43,743 nucleotides of DNA from an uncultured Chitinophagaceae bacterium (GCA_903830285.1 CAIKTE010000112.1:1-43743); one strand, 5' to 3'; positions 18,674-28,582 are shown, counted from the first letter of the stretch. The notes: generated by a model not told the origin, from the letters alone. Made by a program: numbers and translations.

Positions 18674-18705
18674 AGCCGCTCTTCAAAAAGAGTGGCTTGT
18701 TTGTT
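18674..18705 (+). terminator. Intrinsic terminator of the efflux operon
   Basis: Ten-bp stem 18674-18683 / 18688-18697 with one G-U pair, loop CAAA, followed by a T-rich tail. Confidence 0.85.
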
Positions 18706-18724
18706 TTTACAAATAATATTTTTG
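18697..18724 (+). promoter_or_regulatory. Probable promoter of the AIM24-like gene
   Basis: TTG at 18697-18699, 17 bp, then TATTTTTG (TAnnTTTG) at 18717-18724, 19 bp before the start codon. It overlaps the tail of the preceding terminator. The spacer is slightly shorter than at the tRNA promoter. Confidence 0.5.
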
Positions 18725-18743
18725 TTATTCAAAAAATAAGATC

Positions 18744-19544
18744 ATGATACAAAATCACGAAATAGATTACCGCATCATCGGAGAAGAAATGCAGTATGTG
18801 GAAGTAGAACTCGATCCCAATGAAACAGCCATTGCAGAACCGGGTGCCTTCATGATGATGGATGATGGAATCAGCATGGAAACCATGTTTGGTGATGGAA
18901 GCAATCAATCCGGCAGCGGCGGGCTATTGGGGAAATTATTGAATGCCGGCAAGAGGGTTTTGGTAGGTGAGAATCTATTCATGACCGCATTCACCAATAT
19001 TGGTCAGGGTAAGAAACACGTAAGTTTTGCATCGCCCTATCCCGGGAAAATAATTCCTTTGAATTTGCAACAACTCGGTAACAGAATTATTTGTCAGAAA
19101 GATGCATTTCTGTGTGCAGCAAAAGGGGTGAGTATCGGCATTGAATTCCAGAAAAAATTAGGCACCGGTTTATTTGGCGGCGAAGGTTTTATCATGGAAA
19201 GATTAGAAGGCGATGGTATGGCATTCATGCATGCCAGTGGTTATGTACAGCAAAAGGAATTACAGGCCGGAGAAATATTAAAGATAGATACAGGCTGTAT
19301 CGTTGGCTTTACTGCAACCGTTAGTTATGATATTCAATTTGTAGGCGGTATTAAAAATACTTTGTTCGGCGGCGAAGGCGTATTCTTTGCAACGCTAAGC
19401 GGGCCTGGTATTGTATGGATCCAGAGTTTACCGATTAGTCGTTTGGCAGGAAGGATCTTACGATATGCAACTGTTTCAAAAAGAGAAGAAGGAAGTGTAT
19501 TGGGCGGCTTGGGAGATTTGATCGGCGGCGATAATCAATGGTAA
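18744..19544 (+). CDS. TIGR00266 / AIM24-family protein
   Basis: A 266-residue protein. The opening YRIIGEEMQYVEVELDPNE and the motif AEPGAFMMMDDGI are those of the TIGR00266 (AIM24-like) family; Gly-rich loops (GGEGFIMERLEGDG and FGGEGVFFATLSGPG) repeat through the beta-helix-like fold. Members are related to the yeast mitochondrial protein Aim24; no bacterial function is established. No signal peptide is present, so a cytoplasmic location is inferred. It has its own likely promoter and no obvious partner. Confidence 0.9.
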   Translation: MIQNHEIDYRIIGEEMQYVEVELDPNETAIAEPGAFMMMDDGISMETMFGDGSNQSGSGGLLGKLLNAGKRVLVGENLFMTAFTNIGQGKKHVSFASPYPGKIIPLNLQQLGNRIICQKDAFLCAAKGVSIGIEFQKKLGTGLFGGEGFIMERLEGDGMAFMHASGYVQQKELQAGEILKIDTGCIVGFTATVSYDIQFVGGIKNTLFGGEGVFFATLSGPGIVWIQSLPISRLAGRILRYATVSKREEGSVLGGLGDLIGGDNQW

Positions 19545-19640
19545 TAGTTGTTCATCTATTGCCACCTATACAGATATTGTATTCCTTTTTTATTCGGGTC
19601 TTTTGATTTATTGCTACCTTAACGTCCTAAGATTTGAACC

Positions 19641-20204
19641 TTGGAAATTTTTCATAAAAGAATAGATGGCATTAGTATACTTTCTCCTGAAAGCAAAACC
19701 GCTTTTTTACAGGCATGGGATGAATGGTCGGTACCCAAGGATCATTTCTTGGTTCGTGAAAATGCTATAGCCAATCATCTCTTCTATATTAAAAAAGGTG
19801 TTGCCCGCATTTATTATTTCAAGAACGGAAAAGAGATCACCGAATGGCTGGCTCTGGATAATGAATTCTTTTTTTCTATCATCAGTTTTTTTGAGCAAAA
19901 ACCCAGTAACCTTCTCATTCAAACCATCGAACCGGCTACTGTATTGGGTATTCACCACGATAAGCTAATGGCTTTGTGCGATCAAAATCACGAAATTGAA
20001 AGATGGTTCCGTAAAGCAATTACAGGTTCGCTGATCCTTTCTCAATACCGCATGGACAGCATTCAGTTCGAGGCAGCACAACAGCGCTATGAAAAACTAT
20101 TAGCCAATTATCCCTCCATCGTACAAAGAGTTCCTTTGTCTTATATCGCATCTTTTCTCGGCATTACGCAGGAAACATTGAGCCGTATCCGTTCTAATCA
20201 CTGA
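19641..20204 (+). CDS. Crp/Fnr-family transcriptional regulator
   Basis: A 187-residue regulator. Residues about 25-115 form a cyclic-nucleotide-binding-like beta barrel (HLFYIKKGVARIYYF), lacking a clear cAMP phosphate cassette. The C-terminus has a helix-turn-helix (LSYIASFLGITQETLSRIRS, about 166-185). The protein ends right after the recognition helix, which is usual for Bacteroidota members. An in-frame stop lies 6 bp upstream and no ATG occurs near, so TTG at 19641 is taken as the start. No FeS cysteines are seen. The target genes are unknown; the GH3 gene 117 bp downstream is a candidate by position only. Confidence 0.86.
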   Translation: MEIFHKRIDGISILSPESKTAFLQAWDEWSVPKDHFLVRENAIANHLFYIKKGVARIYYFKNGKEITEWLALDNEFFFSIISFFEQKPSNLLIQTIEPATVLGIHHDKLMALCDQNHEIERWFRKAITGSLILSQYRMDSIQFEAAQQRYEKLLANYPSIVQRVPLSYIASFLGITQETLSRIRSNH

Positions 20205-20321
20205 TCTTTTTTTGACAATAATCAAATTATTCGGTTCTCGAAAAACAGAACTTTACAGCCTAAACGATTCGCTGAAAGATCGTTTGATCCAACAGCTGCC
20301 ATCACTTAAAAAAATTGTCAA

Positions 20322-22727
20322 ATGAAAAATGTAATTCTTATTGTTTTCACTCTTGTAATGCCTGCAGTTATAATGGCTCAGGCGACTAAACAACCGCTTC
20401 CGCAATTAACCAAAGCAACGGTCAAACAAGTTGTTGCAGCCATGACGGTAGAACAAAAAGCAAAACTACTGACAGGCATGGGTATGATCATGCCTGGGCC
20501 TACTGCCAATAATGATAAAAAGAAAGCTGATACAGCAACTGCTGAATTAAACAAATTGCTTCCACCTCCGGATGCAGATGATAAAAACATTCCCGAAAAA
20601 GTTCCCGGTGCTGCAGGAAGAACACATGGCTTTGCTCAATTTGGAATTCCGATGACTACTGTTTCAGACGGACCGGCAGGTGTAAGGATCTCTCCCATCA
20701 GAAATAATGATGCATCAAAAACCTATTATGCAACAGCATGGCCGGTGGGTACTTTATTAGCATCAACATGGGATACTGCTTTGGTAAAAAAAGTAGGAGT
20801 TGCTTTTGGAACTGAAGTAAAAGAATATGGTATTGATGTACTGTTAGCCCCTGCCCTGAATATTCACCGTAATCCCTTGGGGGGAAGGAATTTTGAATAT
20901 TATTCTGAAGATCCTGTTGTGGCAGGAAATATAACTGCTGCCATTGTCAACGGTATCGAATCCAATGGTGTGGGTACTTCCATCAAACACTTTGCTGGAA
21001 ATAATCAGGAAACAAACAGAAACAGTGTAAACACTATTGTAAGTGAAAGAGCATTAAGAGAAATTTATCTGAAAGGATTTGAGATCGCTGTAAAAAAATC
21101 ACAGCCATGGACAGTGATGTCTTCTTACAATTATATCAACGGTACCTTTACTTCTGAAAGCTACGACCTGCTGACAAATATCTTAAGAAAAGAATGGGGA
21201 TTTAAAGGATTGGTGATGACGGATTGGTTTGGCGGCAAAGATCCTGTTGCACAAATGAAAGCAGGTAATGATCTTTTGATGCCGGGTACGACCTTACAAA
21301 CAAAAACTATTATTGATGCGGTAAAGAACGGGACGCTCGATGAAAAGATATTGAATGAAAATGCAGAACGCTTTTTACTGTACGTTCTTGAAACACCGGC
21401 ATACAAAGGATATAAGAACTCTGATAAACCTGATCTGAAAAAAGATGCACAGATATCACGCGCAGCTGCAACAGAAGGAATGATCTTGCTGAAAAATAAT
21501 GAAAAAGCTTTACCATTAAAAAGTGCTAAAACAGTTGCTGTATTTGGTAATACTTCCTATGATATCATTGCTGGCGGTACCGGAAGCGGTGACGTGAATA
21601 AAGCTTATTCTGTTTCATTGCTCGAAGGTTTAGCCAATGCAGGTTATACTGTTCAGAAAGATCTTAAGAATGTTTATGAAACATATATTGCCGATGCAAA
21701 AGCAAAAAGACCAAAACCAAAGTTCTTCTTTGAATTGGTTCCTCCGGTTCCTGAACAACATCTTGGTGCAGAGCTTTTAGAAAAAGAAGCAAACTCAACA
21801 GATGCTGCCATTATTACGATCGGAAGAAATGCAGGTGAAGGTGCCGACAGAAAAGTTGAGGATGATTTTACTTTAACTGCTGTTGAAAAAGAATTGATCA
21901 AAACAGTAAGTGAAGCATTTCATGCAAAAGGTAAAAAAGCGATCGTTGTTTTAAATATCGGCGGTGTGATCGAAGTGAGCAGCTGGAGAGATTTTCCTGA
22001 TGCTATATTATTAGCATGGCAACCCGGAATGGAAGCTGGCAACGCCATTGCTGATGTGCTGAGCGGAAAAGTAAATCCTTCCGGAAAATTAGCAACCACA
22101 TTCCCTGTTGTGTATACCGATGTTCCTTCTGCAAAAAACTTTCCAGGTAAAGAATTGAATCCTGATCCAAATAGAAAATCAAACTTCTTTGGAGGCGTTC
22201 CTTCTGAAGTAACTTATGAAGAAGGTATCTATGTGGGTTATCGTTATTACAATACGTTCAATGTAAAAACAGCGTATGAATTCGGTTATGGATTATCATA
22301 CACTCATTTCAAATACAGCGATCTTAAATTAAGCAGTGCTTCCTTTAATGATAAACTTACTGCATCAGTGACGATTAATAACAATGGAGCTGTTGCTGGT
22401 AAAGAAGTGGTACAATTATATATCAGTGCACCAGGTAAACTTGCAGACAAACCCAGTGAAGAGTTGAAAGGATTTGCTAAAACAAATCTGTTGCAGCCGG
22501 GTCAATCACAAACCATTAGTTTCAGAATAACTGCAGGTGATCTTGCTTCATTCGATACAAAGTCTGTATCATGGATCGCAGAAGGCGGAAAATATACAGT
22601 TAAGATCGGAGCATCCTCATTGGATATCAAACAATCTGCATCATTCGATCTGTCAAAAGAGATCGTAGTGGAGAAAGTAAGTCATCAATTAACACCAAAA
22701 GTTGAGATCAATGAATTGAAGAAATAA
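20322..22727 (+). CDS. Exported GH3 beta-glucosidase-like enzyme
   Basis: An 801-residue glycoside hydrolase family 3 enzyme with a signal peptide (1-20). Domains run in order: TIM barrel (about 35-365) with KHFAGNNQE and the nucleophile in VMTDWFGG (Asp about 301); alpha/beta sandwich (about 385-620), with EGADR near 505 as the loop often holding the acid/base; and a fibronectin-III-like domain (about 665-775, EVVQLYISAP). Activity is expected on beta-linked oligosaccharides, most likely beta-glucosides or xylosides. The N-terminal stretch about 55-95 is a Lys/Pro-rich insertion before the usual GAAGRTHG. It has its own terminator; no SusC/SusD pair is nearby. Confidence 0.93.
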   Translation: MKNVILIVFTLVMPAVIMAQATKQPLPQLTKATVKQVVAAMTVEQKAKLLTGMGMIMPGPTANNDKKKADTATAELNKLLPPPDADDKNIPEKVPGAAGRTHGFAQFGIPMTTVSDGPAGVRISPIRNNDASKTYYATAWPVGTLLASTWDTALVKKVGVAFGTEVKEYGIDVLLAPALNIHRNPLGGRNFEYYSEDPVVAGNITAAIVNGIESNGVGTSIKHFAGNNQETNRNSVNTIVSERALREIYLKGFEIAVKKSQPWTVMSSYNYINGTFTSESYDLLTNILRKEWGFKGLVMTDWFGGKDPVAQMKAGNDLLMPGTTLQTKTIIDAVKNGTLDEKILNENAERFLLYVLETPAYKGYKNSDKPDLKKDAQISRAAATEGMILLKNNEKALPLKSAKTVAVFGNTSYDIIAGGTGSGDVNKAYSVSLLEGLANAGYTVQKDLKNVYETYIADAKAKRPKPKFFFELVPPVPEQHLGAELLEKEANSTDAAIITIGRNAGEGADRKVEDDFTLTAVEKELIKTVSEAFHAKGKKAIVVLNIGGVIEVSSWRDFPDAILLAWQPGMEAGNAIADVLSGKVNPSGKLATTFPVVYTDVPSAKNFPGKELNPDPNRKSNFFGGVPSEVTYEEGIYVGYRYYNTFNVKTAYEFGYGLSYTHFKYSDLKLSSASFNDKLTASVTINNNGAVAGKEVVQLYISAPGKLADKPSEELKGFAKTNLLQPGQSQTISFRITAGDLASFDTKSVSWIAEGGKYTVKIGASSLDIKQSASFDLSKEIVVEKVSHQLTPKVEINELKK

Positions 22728-22792
22728 AATGTTTTGCGTTTAGTGTTAAGCAAAATCCCCAAGTTCAAGCAATCGGACGGATTTAAAATGCT

Positions 22793-22824
22793 CGGCGGCC
22801 TTTTCTAAGGCTGCCGTTTTTTTT
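22793..22824. terminator. Terminator between convergent genes
   Basis: Ten-bp stem (22793-22802 / 22807-22816, one G-U pair) followed on the plus strand by eight T. It ends the GH3 transcript and could also slow the opposing aminotransferase transcript. Confidence 0.85.
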
Positions 22825-22841
22825 AATTAAATCAGCAAAAA

Positions 22842-23987
22842 TTAGCGTAAGTGTATCAGCTTAGCAACGGCTTTCTCTAGGGTTTCTTCTTTCTTGGCAA
22901 AACAAAAACGCAGTACTTTATGATCTGTTGCATTTTTATAAAATGCAGAAACGGGAATGCTGGCAATGCCATATTCTTTGGTCAAGCGAATGGCTAGTGC
23001 TTTATCAGATTCATCTGTGAAATGGCCGTAACTGTAGCATTCAAAATAACTTCCGTGTGAAGGAATACCTTTAAATGGCGTGGCTTTCATCAGCTCCCGA
23101 AAAAAGTCCCTTTTTTCTTGCATGAATTTTCCCAGCGTTACATATTCTTCTTGATTTGTAATATATTCTGCCAATGCAACCTGCTTAGGGGTATCGCAAC
23201 TAAAGCAATTGAACTGATGTACTTTTCTATATTCCTTCATCATGGCTGCAGTAGAAATACAATAACCTAATTTCCATCCCGTGCAGTGATAGGTTTTACC
23301 GAAAGAGAAACAAACAAAACTTCTTTCCAACAGATCGGGATAGCGCAATATGCTTTGATGTTGTATTTCATCAAAGATCAAATGCTCATATACTTCATCA
23401 CTTAAGATGATGATCTTTGTTCCGGCAACAATGCTTCTTAATTGTTCAATATCATTTTCGCTGAGCACCGCACCTGTTGGGTTATGCGGCGAATTGATCA
23501 TGATCATTCTTGTTCTTGCGTTTACCTTTTGTCTCACTTCATCCCATGGTATAGAATAATCAGGATATTGCAGAGAGATCAAAACGGGTTTCGCACCATT
23601 GATCTCAATATTTGGAATATAACTATCGTATGCTGGTTCAAAAACAATCACTTCATCGCCCGGTTGTAGTACGGTCGTTAAAGCTGTAAAGATCGCATAC
23701 GTGCCCCCGGGTGTGATCGTTATTTGTGAATCGGGGTCAATTTTAGTATGATATGATCTTTCGACCTTTTCTGCTAATCTTTCACGCAGTAAAGGCAAAC
23801 CGCTCATATGTGCATACTGATTCGATCCCTTCTTCATCGCATCATTTACCAATGCGATCAATGCTTCATTCATCCTAAAATCGGGAAAGCCCTGTCCTAA
23901 ATTAACTGCGTTGTATTCAACAGCCAGTGAACTCATCACTGTAAAAATAGTAGTACCCACATCAGGCAATTTGGAATAGATCTGCAT
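22842..23987 (-). CDS. Class I PLP aminotransferase (methionine aminotransferase-like)
   Basis: A 381-residue fold-type I aminotransferase. Present are LGQGFPDFRMNE at the N-terminus, NSPHNPTGAVLSEND, DEVYEHLIFD, and the PLP lysine in SFGKTYHCTGWKLGY. These match the YbdL / kynurenine-oxoglutarate-transaminase-like group, which act on methionine and aromatic amino acids; substrate choice cannot be read from sequence. It is 44 bp downstream of a tolC-family gene on the same strand, with no obvious functional link. Confidence 0.9.
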   Translation of the reverse strand: MQIYSKLPDVGTTIFTVMSSLAVEYNAVNLGQGFPDFRMNEALIALVNDAMKKGSNQYAHMSGLPLLRERLAEKVERSYHTKIDPDSQITITPGGTYAIFTALTTVLQPGDEVIVFEPAYDSYIPNIEINGAKPVLISLQYPDYSIPWDEVRQKVNARTRMIMINSPHNPTGAVLSENDIEQLRSIVAGTKIIILSDEVYEHLIFDEIQHQSILRYPDLLERSFVCFSFGKTYHCTGWKLGYCISTAAMMKEYRKVHQFNCFSCDTPKQVALAEYITNQEEYVTLGKFMQEKRDFFRELMKATPFKGIPSHGSYFECYSYGHFTDESDKALAIRLTKEYGIASIPVSAFYKNATDHKVLRFCFAKKEETLEKAVAKLIHLR

Positions 23988-24031
23988 GAGATGAAGTTAA
24001 TATAATCTACTCTTAAAAAGTATCAGAAGAA

Positions 24032-25327
24032 TCAGAACACCAGTTTATTTGATAGTTTTCGCAGTTGAATTTCTGCTGCTTTGGAAGAATAACTGATGTT
24101 CACCAGAGCATTCGCTGCATTCTCAAATGTTTGCTGTGCCTGCTTTACATCAATGATCGTGGCTTGCCTTAATTGGAAACGCTGTATCACCAGATCCAAT
24201 AATTGAATAGAGAGATCATAATTCTTTTGCTGGGTTTCCAGTTGTTTCAGATTAGAAACATAAGATTGATAGGTCTTAATGGTCAATGAAATATAGCCCA
24301 ATACCAGTGTATCTTTTATCAGTTTTGCATTATTGGTATTGATGGATGAGACCTGATATTGTTTTTTATAGATCGATCCGTTATAAATAGGAAAGGCAAA
24401 ATTGAGACCGATATAGGGACCCAGATTCTGGTTGAACAATGTAGAGCCGGCAGAACTTTGTGTTCGGCTATAACTATAGCCTCCGATCATATTAACGGCT
24501 GGATAGCGCTGTGCATCCATCTCGGATTGCAATAATTCGTTGATCCGTATTTGTTTGTCTGCAGAAATAACATCGGGGTTAATATATAGATTAGAAAGAA
24601 CTGAATCCAGTTTCAATCCTTTATCAATGATGATCGTGTCTTCAATTAAAATGGTTGAATCTGCTTTTAGTGTTAGCATGGCAAGCAGGTCTGTTTTTGC
24701 CTGATCAATGATCAGTTGCTGCGATTCCAACGCTTGCAATTGTGCATTCAGATCTAATTGTGATTGAAACAGATCTGCATTATTGGACAGACCAACTTCT
24801 TTCTGTGTTTTTACAATTTTCAATTTTTGTTGAGAAACATCGATCGAATGCATTAGTGTCTTGGCATAACTCTGTTGTCTTACGATATCGTAATATTTCA
24901 ACATCACATTGGATGCAACAACCAACCCTCTCGATGTTAATTGCTGCTCGGATAATTGCTGAACCTGTTCCAGTCTTTTTTTCTCACTCACGATCCTTCC
25001 GCCTGCATAGACCGGCATGATTGCATCCACACTAGTGATAGCCGAATTGCTGTTGGCACCGTTTCTTTCGATCAACTGACCAGTATTCAATTCCTGCTTA
25101 ACATTTGTGCTTTGTTCTTTACCTGTTCCGGATAGGATAACAGAAGGTAATCCGCCTGCTATACCATAATCATTGTACAGTGTACTGATATTCACATTGT
25201 TTTTTGCGATCTGAATACCCGGACTATTTTTCAATGCAATATTCACTGCATCAGAAATTGTTAATCTGCTTTGAGCAAAACAAATGGTTTGAGAAAATAA
25301 GAAGAAAAAAATTACAACTCTTTTCAT
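24032..25327 (-). CDS. Second TolC-family outer-membrane protein
   Basis: A 431-residue protein with a signal peptide (1-18, ending CFAQS). The two-fold OEP repeat is visible: LTISDAVNIALKNSPGIQIAKNN at the N-terminus, helical arms about 115-215 and 325-420. Unlike the first TolC it has no adaptor or pump gene beside it; the partner must be elsewhere or supplied by a shared exporter. It starts 57 bp after the pyrH stop and may be transcribed by read-through. Confidence 0.9.
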   Translation of the reverse strand: MKRVVIFFFLFSQTICFAQSRLTISDAVNIALKNSPGIQIAKNNVNISTLYNDYGIAGGLPSVILSGTGKEQSTNVKQELNTGQLIERNGANSNSAITSVDAIMPVYAGGRIVSEKKRLEQVQQLSEQQLTSRGLVVASNVMLKYYDIVRQQSYAKTLMHSIDVSQQKLKIVKTQKEVGLSNNADLFQSQLDLNAQLQALESQQLIIDQAKTDLLAMLTLKADSTILIEDTIIIDKGLKLDSVLSNLYINPDVISADKQIRINELLQSEMDAQRYPAVNMIGGYSYSRTQSSAGSTLFNQNLGPYIGLNFAFPIYNGSIYKKQYQVSSINTNNAKLIKDTLVLGYISLTIKTYQSYVSNLKQLETQQKNYDLSIQLLDLVIQRFQLRQATIIDVKQAQQTFENAANALVNISYSSKAAEIQLRKLSNKLVF

Positions 25328-25384
25328 ATAAATGAAGTTACCAATGCGCCGGTTAGATTAAAAAAAATTATACGGGCGGGTGAA

Positions 25385-26101
25385 TCAGCTTACTAAAGTG
25401 CCCACATCCATCCCTTCCACCACTTTCAACAAATTTCCGGGTGTGTTCATGTTAAAGACAATGATCGGTAATTTATTTTCCCTGCACAAAGTAAAGGCCG
25501 TCATATCCATTACTTTTAAATTCTGGCTGATGCATTCTTCATAACTGATCTTCTGGAATCGTTTTGCATCAGGCACTTTTTCCGGATCTGCATTATATAC
25601 ACCATCCACTCTGGTTCCTTTTAAAATAACATCCGCTTTCATTTCAATGGCTCTTAAAGAACCTGCTGTATCTGTAGTGAAATAAGGATTTCCCGTACCT
25701 GCACCAAAGATCACCACCCTTCCCTTTTCTAAATGACGTAATGCTTTACGACGGATATACGGTTCTGCTACCTGTTCCATATGGATGGCGCTTTGCAATC
25801 GTGTGTATACACCAATCCTTTCCAGCATGGCCTGCATAGCCATTGCATTGATCACTGTTGCCAGCATTCCCATATAATCGCCATGAGCTCTTTCAATGCC
25901 GCTCTCTGCTTCATTCATACCGCGATAGATATTACCGCCGCCAATCACGATCGCAACCTGAACACCCAGATCGGTTACTAATTTAATATCCTGTGCGTAT
26001 TGTTCAATGATCTTTGGATTGAAGGGATCACCATTTCTCTGATCACCCAATAACGCTTCGCCGGATAATTTGAGGAGGACTCTTTTAAACTTAGGGAGCA
26101 T
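25385..26101 (-). CDS. pyrH: UMP kinase
   Basis: A 238-residue amino-acid-kinase-fold enzyme, full length. [12 protein letters not shown] at the N-terminus, [22 protein letters not shown] and [14 protein letters not shown] are the UMP-kinase signatures. It phosphorylates UMP to UDP with ATP in pyrimidine synthesis. It follows tsf on the same strand, as in many bacteria, but a terminator hairpin stands between them. Confidence 0.97.
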   Translation of the reverse strand: MLPKFKRVLLKLSGEALLGDQRNGDPFNPKIIEQYAQDIKLVTDLGVQVAIVIGGGNIYRGMNEAESGIERAHGDYMGMLATVINAMAMQAMLERIGVYTRLQSAIHMEQVAEPYIRRKALRHLEKGRVVIFGAGTGNPYFTTDTAGSLRAIEMKADVILKGTRVDGVYNADPEKVPDAKRFQKISYEECISQNLKVMDMTAFTLCRENKLPIIVFNMNTPGNLLKVVEGMDVGTLVS

Positions 26102-26159
26102 GGTTGTAAGATTAATTCAAGTGCAAATAACCTCAATTTTTGATGAGTTGCCAAAACGA

Positions 26160-26191
26160 AAAAAGAGGAATGAAAGATCATTCCTCTTTTT
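26160..26191 (-). terminator. Perfect 14-bp terminator between tsf and pyrH
   Basis: Arms 26160-26173 and 26178-26191 are perfect complements with A/T-rich outer ends, so they work on either strand. On the minus strand it follows tsf and precedes pyrH, and could attenuate pyrH expression relative to the ribosomal genes. Confidence 0.85.
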
Positions 26192-26212
26192 TTATATGTT
26201 TTAGTGCTGTAA

Positions 26213-27049
26213 TTATCCTAAAGCAACTCTTTTAAATTCAATCACTTTCAGATCAGCATTTACGCTCTTTAAATGATCGGCAACTGTTTTGCTGCCGTCT
26301 TTTACAAATGCTTGTGCCAATAAAGTTTGTTCTTTAAAGAAAGCATTCATCTTACCGTCGGCGATCTTTGCGATCATTTCAGCAGGCTTGCCCGCCATTT
26401 TAGGATCGGCAGAGATCTGTTCTGTAACGATGGCTCTTTCTCTGGTGATTACTTCTGCAGGTACTGCTGCGGCATCTACTGCAACGGGGTTCAATGCAGC
26501 AATCTGCATCGCAATATCTTTTCCTGCTTCTGCTGCTTCCTGGTTCAAGGCAACCAATACACCCAAACGGTGTGCACCATGAATATAAGAAGCGATATAG
26601 GGTGCTTCGATCCTTTCAAAACGGCTGATACCGATCTTCTCACCGATAGCTGCTAATTTATCATTGATCAGGTCGGCAACTTTAGCGCCATTCACTGATA
26701 CTTCATTTAATTCTTCAACAGACTTCACATTGTTGGCAACGGCAGCATCAGCGATGCTTTGTGCAAAAGCAACAAAGTCGGCATTCTTTGAAACGAAATC
26801 AGTTTCGCAACTGATAGTAACAATAAAACCTGTTGTATGATCTGCTGTTGTTTGTGCAATGATCACACCTTCTTTTGCATCACGGTCGCTACGTTTAGCA
26901 GCAACTTTCTGACCTTGTTTACGCAACCAATCGATCGCTGCTTCAAAATCACCATTGGTTTCTGTTAATGCTTTACGGCAATCCATCATTCCTGCACCTG
27001 TAGCCTGACGTAATTTATTGATGTCGGCTGCTGTAATTGTTGTACTCAT
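26213..27049 (-). CDS. tsf: Translation elongation factor Ts
   Basis: A 278-residue EF-Ts, full length. The N-terminal UBA-like domain reads LRQATGAGMMDCRKALTE; the core motif region ISCETDFVSKNADF follows, then the dimer/coiled-coil domain. It exchanges GDP for GTP on EF-Tu. It lies after rpsB with about 130 bp between. Confidence 0.97.
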   Translation of the reverse strand: MSTTITAADINKLRQATGAGMMDCRKALTETNGDFEAAIDWLRKQGQKVAAKRSDRDAKEGVIIAQTTADHTTGFIVTISCETDFVSKNADFVAFAQSIADAAVANNVKSVEELNEVSVNGAKVADLINDKLAAIGEKIGISRFERIEAPYIASYIHGAHRLGVLVALNQEAAEAGKDIAMQIAALNPVAVDAAAVPAEVITRERAIVTEQISADPKMAGKPAEMIAKIADGKMNAFFKEQTLLAQAFVKDGSKTVADHLKSVNADLKVIEFKRVALG

Positions 27050-27180
27050 ATAAAAATTTTAATTGAATTTATTTAATGTTCCCATTGCTCCGAAGGAATC
27101 CCTTTGGGGCAAAATAAAAGATGGGTCAATAATCATACAGTTCACTGAATGACTAATGACCCAATGACTTTTTATATTAA

Positions 27181-28083
27181 TTATCTTCCACCACCGCCAC
27201 CAGCTGGTCTGCGGTTATTTGGAACACGACGCTTTGGTTGTCCGCCAGGCCCGCCAGCAGCAGGAGCATCATTGCTTCCGCGACCTCTGCGACCACGACC
27301 ACCTTCAGCTTGCGCTTCGGCTTCGAGACGACGTGCTTTTGCTTCTAATTCGTTTGCATCTTCGTGTGATTCTTCTTCTTCCTTGTTTGCTTGACGTTCT
27401 ACTAAACCTTCAGCGATCGCAGCAACAATAAAGTTGGTGATGATCGCGATAGATTTTGTTGCATCATCATTTGCAGGAATAGCGAAATCAACTTTGTTAG
27501 GATCGCAATTGGTATCTACCATACCAAATGTGGTGATGCCTAAACGTTTTGCTTCTGCCAATGCAATATGTTCCACTCCGATATCCACCAGGAATAATGC
27601 GGTTGGGAGACGGCCCATCTGGGAAATACCGCCCAATACTTTTTCCATTTTGTCTTTATCGCGACTTAATGTTAAACGTTCTTTTTTGGTAAGGCTTTCA
27701 GCACTACCGTCGTTCAGCATTTTTTCGATGCTCTGCATTTTCTTAACGCTCTTACGAACGGTGTTGAAATTGGTCAACATACCACCCAACCAACGTTCGG
27801 TTGCATAAGGCATGTTTACACGCTTTGCACATTCGCTAACGATCTCTTTCGCCTGTTTTTTTGTAGCCACGAACATGATCTTCTTGCCGCTCTTTGCAAT
27901 TTGTTTCATAGCAGCAGAAGCTTCCTGTAAATGATCAACGGTCTTATTCAGATCGATGATGTGAATACCTTTCTTTTCAGCAAAGATGTAAGGCAACATC
28001 TTTGGATTCCACTTCTTTTTCAGATGGCCAAAGTGAACACCGGCTTCTAAAAGTTGCTGTTGTAATGAAGTGTTATTTTCCAT
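27181..28083 (-). CDS. rpsB: Ribosomal protein S2 with a long Gly/Arg tail
   Basis: A 300-residue S2. The core (1-230) is standard: LLEAGVHFGHLKKKWNPKM, RWLGGMLTNF, VDTNCDPNKVDFAIPANDDA. After residue 231 there is an extension absent from E. coli S2 (241 residues): an acidic/helical stretch about 234-260, then a Gly/Arg/Pro-rich tail about 261-300 (GGRGRRGRG and ending AGGGGGR). The tail may bind rRNA or other nucleic acid; this is inferred from composition. Confidence 0.97.
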   Translation of the reverse strand: MENNTSLQQQLLEAGVHFGHLKKKWNPKMLPYIFAEKKGIHIIDLNKTVDHLQEASAAMKQIAKSGKKIMFVATKKQAKEIVSECAKRVNMPYATERWLGGMLTNFNTVRKSVKKMQSIEKMLNDGSAESLTKKERLTLSRDKDKMEKVLGGISQMGRLPTALFLVDIGVEHIALAEAKRLGITTFGMVDTNCDPNKVDFAIPANDDATKSIAIITNFIVAAIAEGLVERQANKEEEESHEDANELEAKARRLEAEAQAEGGRGRRGRGSNDAPAAGGPGGQPKRRVPNNRRPAGGGGGR

Positions 28084-28121
28084 TGTATTTATTTGATATT
28101 TTTTTTCAAAAAAGATTGTTC

Positions 28122-28170
28122 ATAGTTCATAGGCCCTAGTTCATAACAACGGGAGATGGCTATGAACTAT
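28122..28170 (-). promoter_or_regulatory. Inverted repeat in the rpsI-rpsB spacer
   Basis: Perfect 11-bp arms ATAGTTCATAG (28122-28132) and CTATGAACTAT (28160-28170) in the 109-bp gap before rpsB. It could be an mRNA structure controlling rpsB or a processing site; no T run follows. Confidence 0.5.
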
Positions 28171-28192
28171 TAGCCATGACCCATCAACAGTA

Positions 28193-28582
28193 TTAACGTT
28201 TGCTGAACTGGAAGCTTCTTCTTGCTTTCTTATGACCGAATTTCTTGCGTTCAACACCACGTGGATCACGTTTTAACTGACCGGCTGCTTTTAATGCAGG
28301 ACGGAATTCAGGATTCACCTCAAGCAACGCACGGGCAATACCCAGTTTAGCTGCTTCAGCCTGACCTTTTAATCCGCCACCCTGTGCATTGATAACGATA
28401 TCAAACTTACCGATCACATCAGCAGATTTCAAAGGAGATTCTACCTGATTTTGTAAATACACTAATGGGAAATAAGCTTTGTAATCTTTGTCGTTCACGG
28501 TAATCTTTCCTTCACCCTTGCTTAAGAACACACGGGTTACGGCTTCTTTACGGCGACCAACTGCATTTTTTTGTTTTTCCAT
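28193..28582 (-). CDS. rpsI: Ribosomal protein S9
   Basis: A 129-residue S9, full length: AVGRRKEAVTRVFL at the N-terminus, GGGLKGQAEAAKLGIARAL in the middle, and the basic C-terminal tail ERKKFGHKKARRSFQFSKR that reaches the ribosomal P site. It follows rplM after 42 bp, the usual L13-S9 pair. Confidence 0.98.
   Translation of the reverse strand: MEKQKNAVGRRKEAVTRVFLSKGEGKITVNDKDYKAYFPLVYLQNQVESPLKSADVIGKFDIVINAQGGGLKGQAEAAKLGIARALLEVNPEFRPALKAAGQLKRDPRGVERKKFGHKKARRSFQFSKR

Noticed and set aside
27149-27431. Plus-strand Pro/Arg-rich frames opposite the rpsB tail
   Set aside because: They are complements of the Gly/Arg-rich codons of S2.
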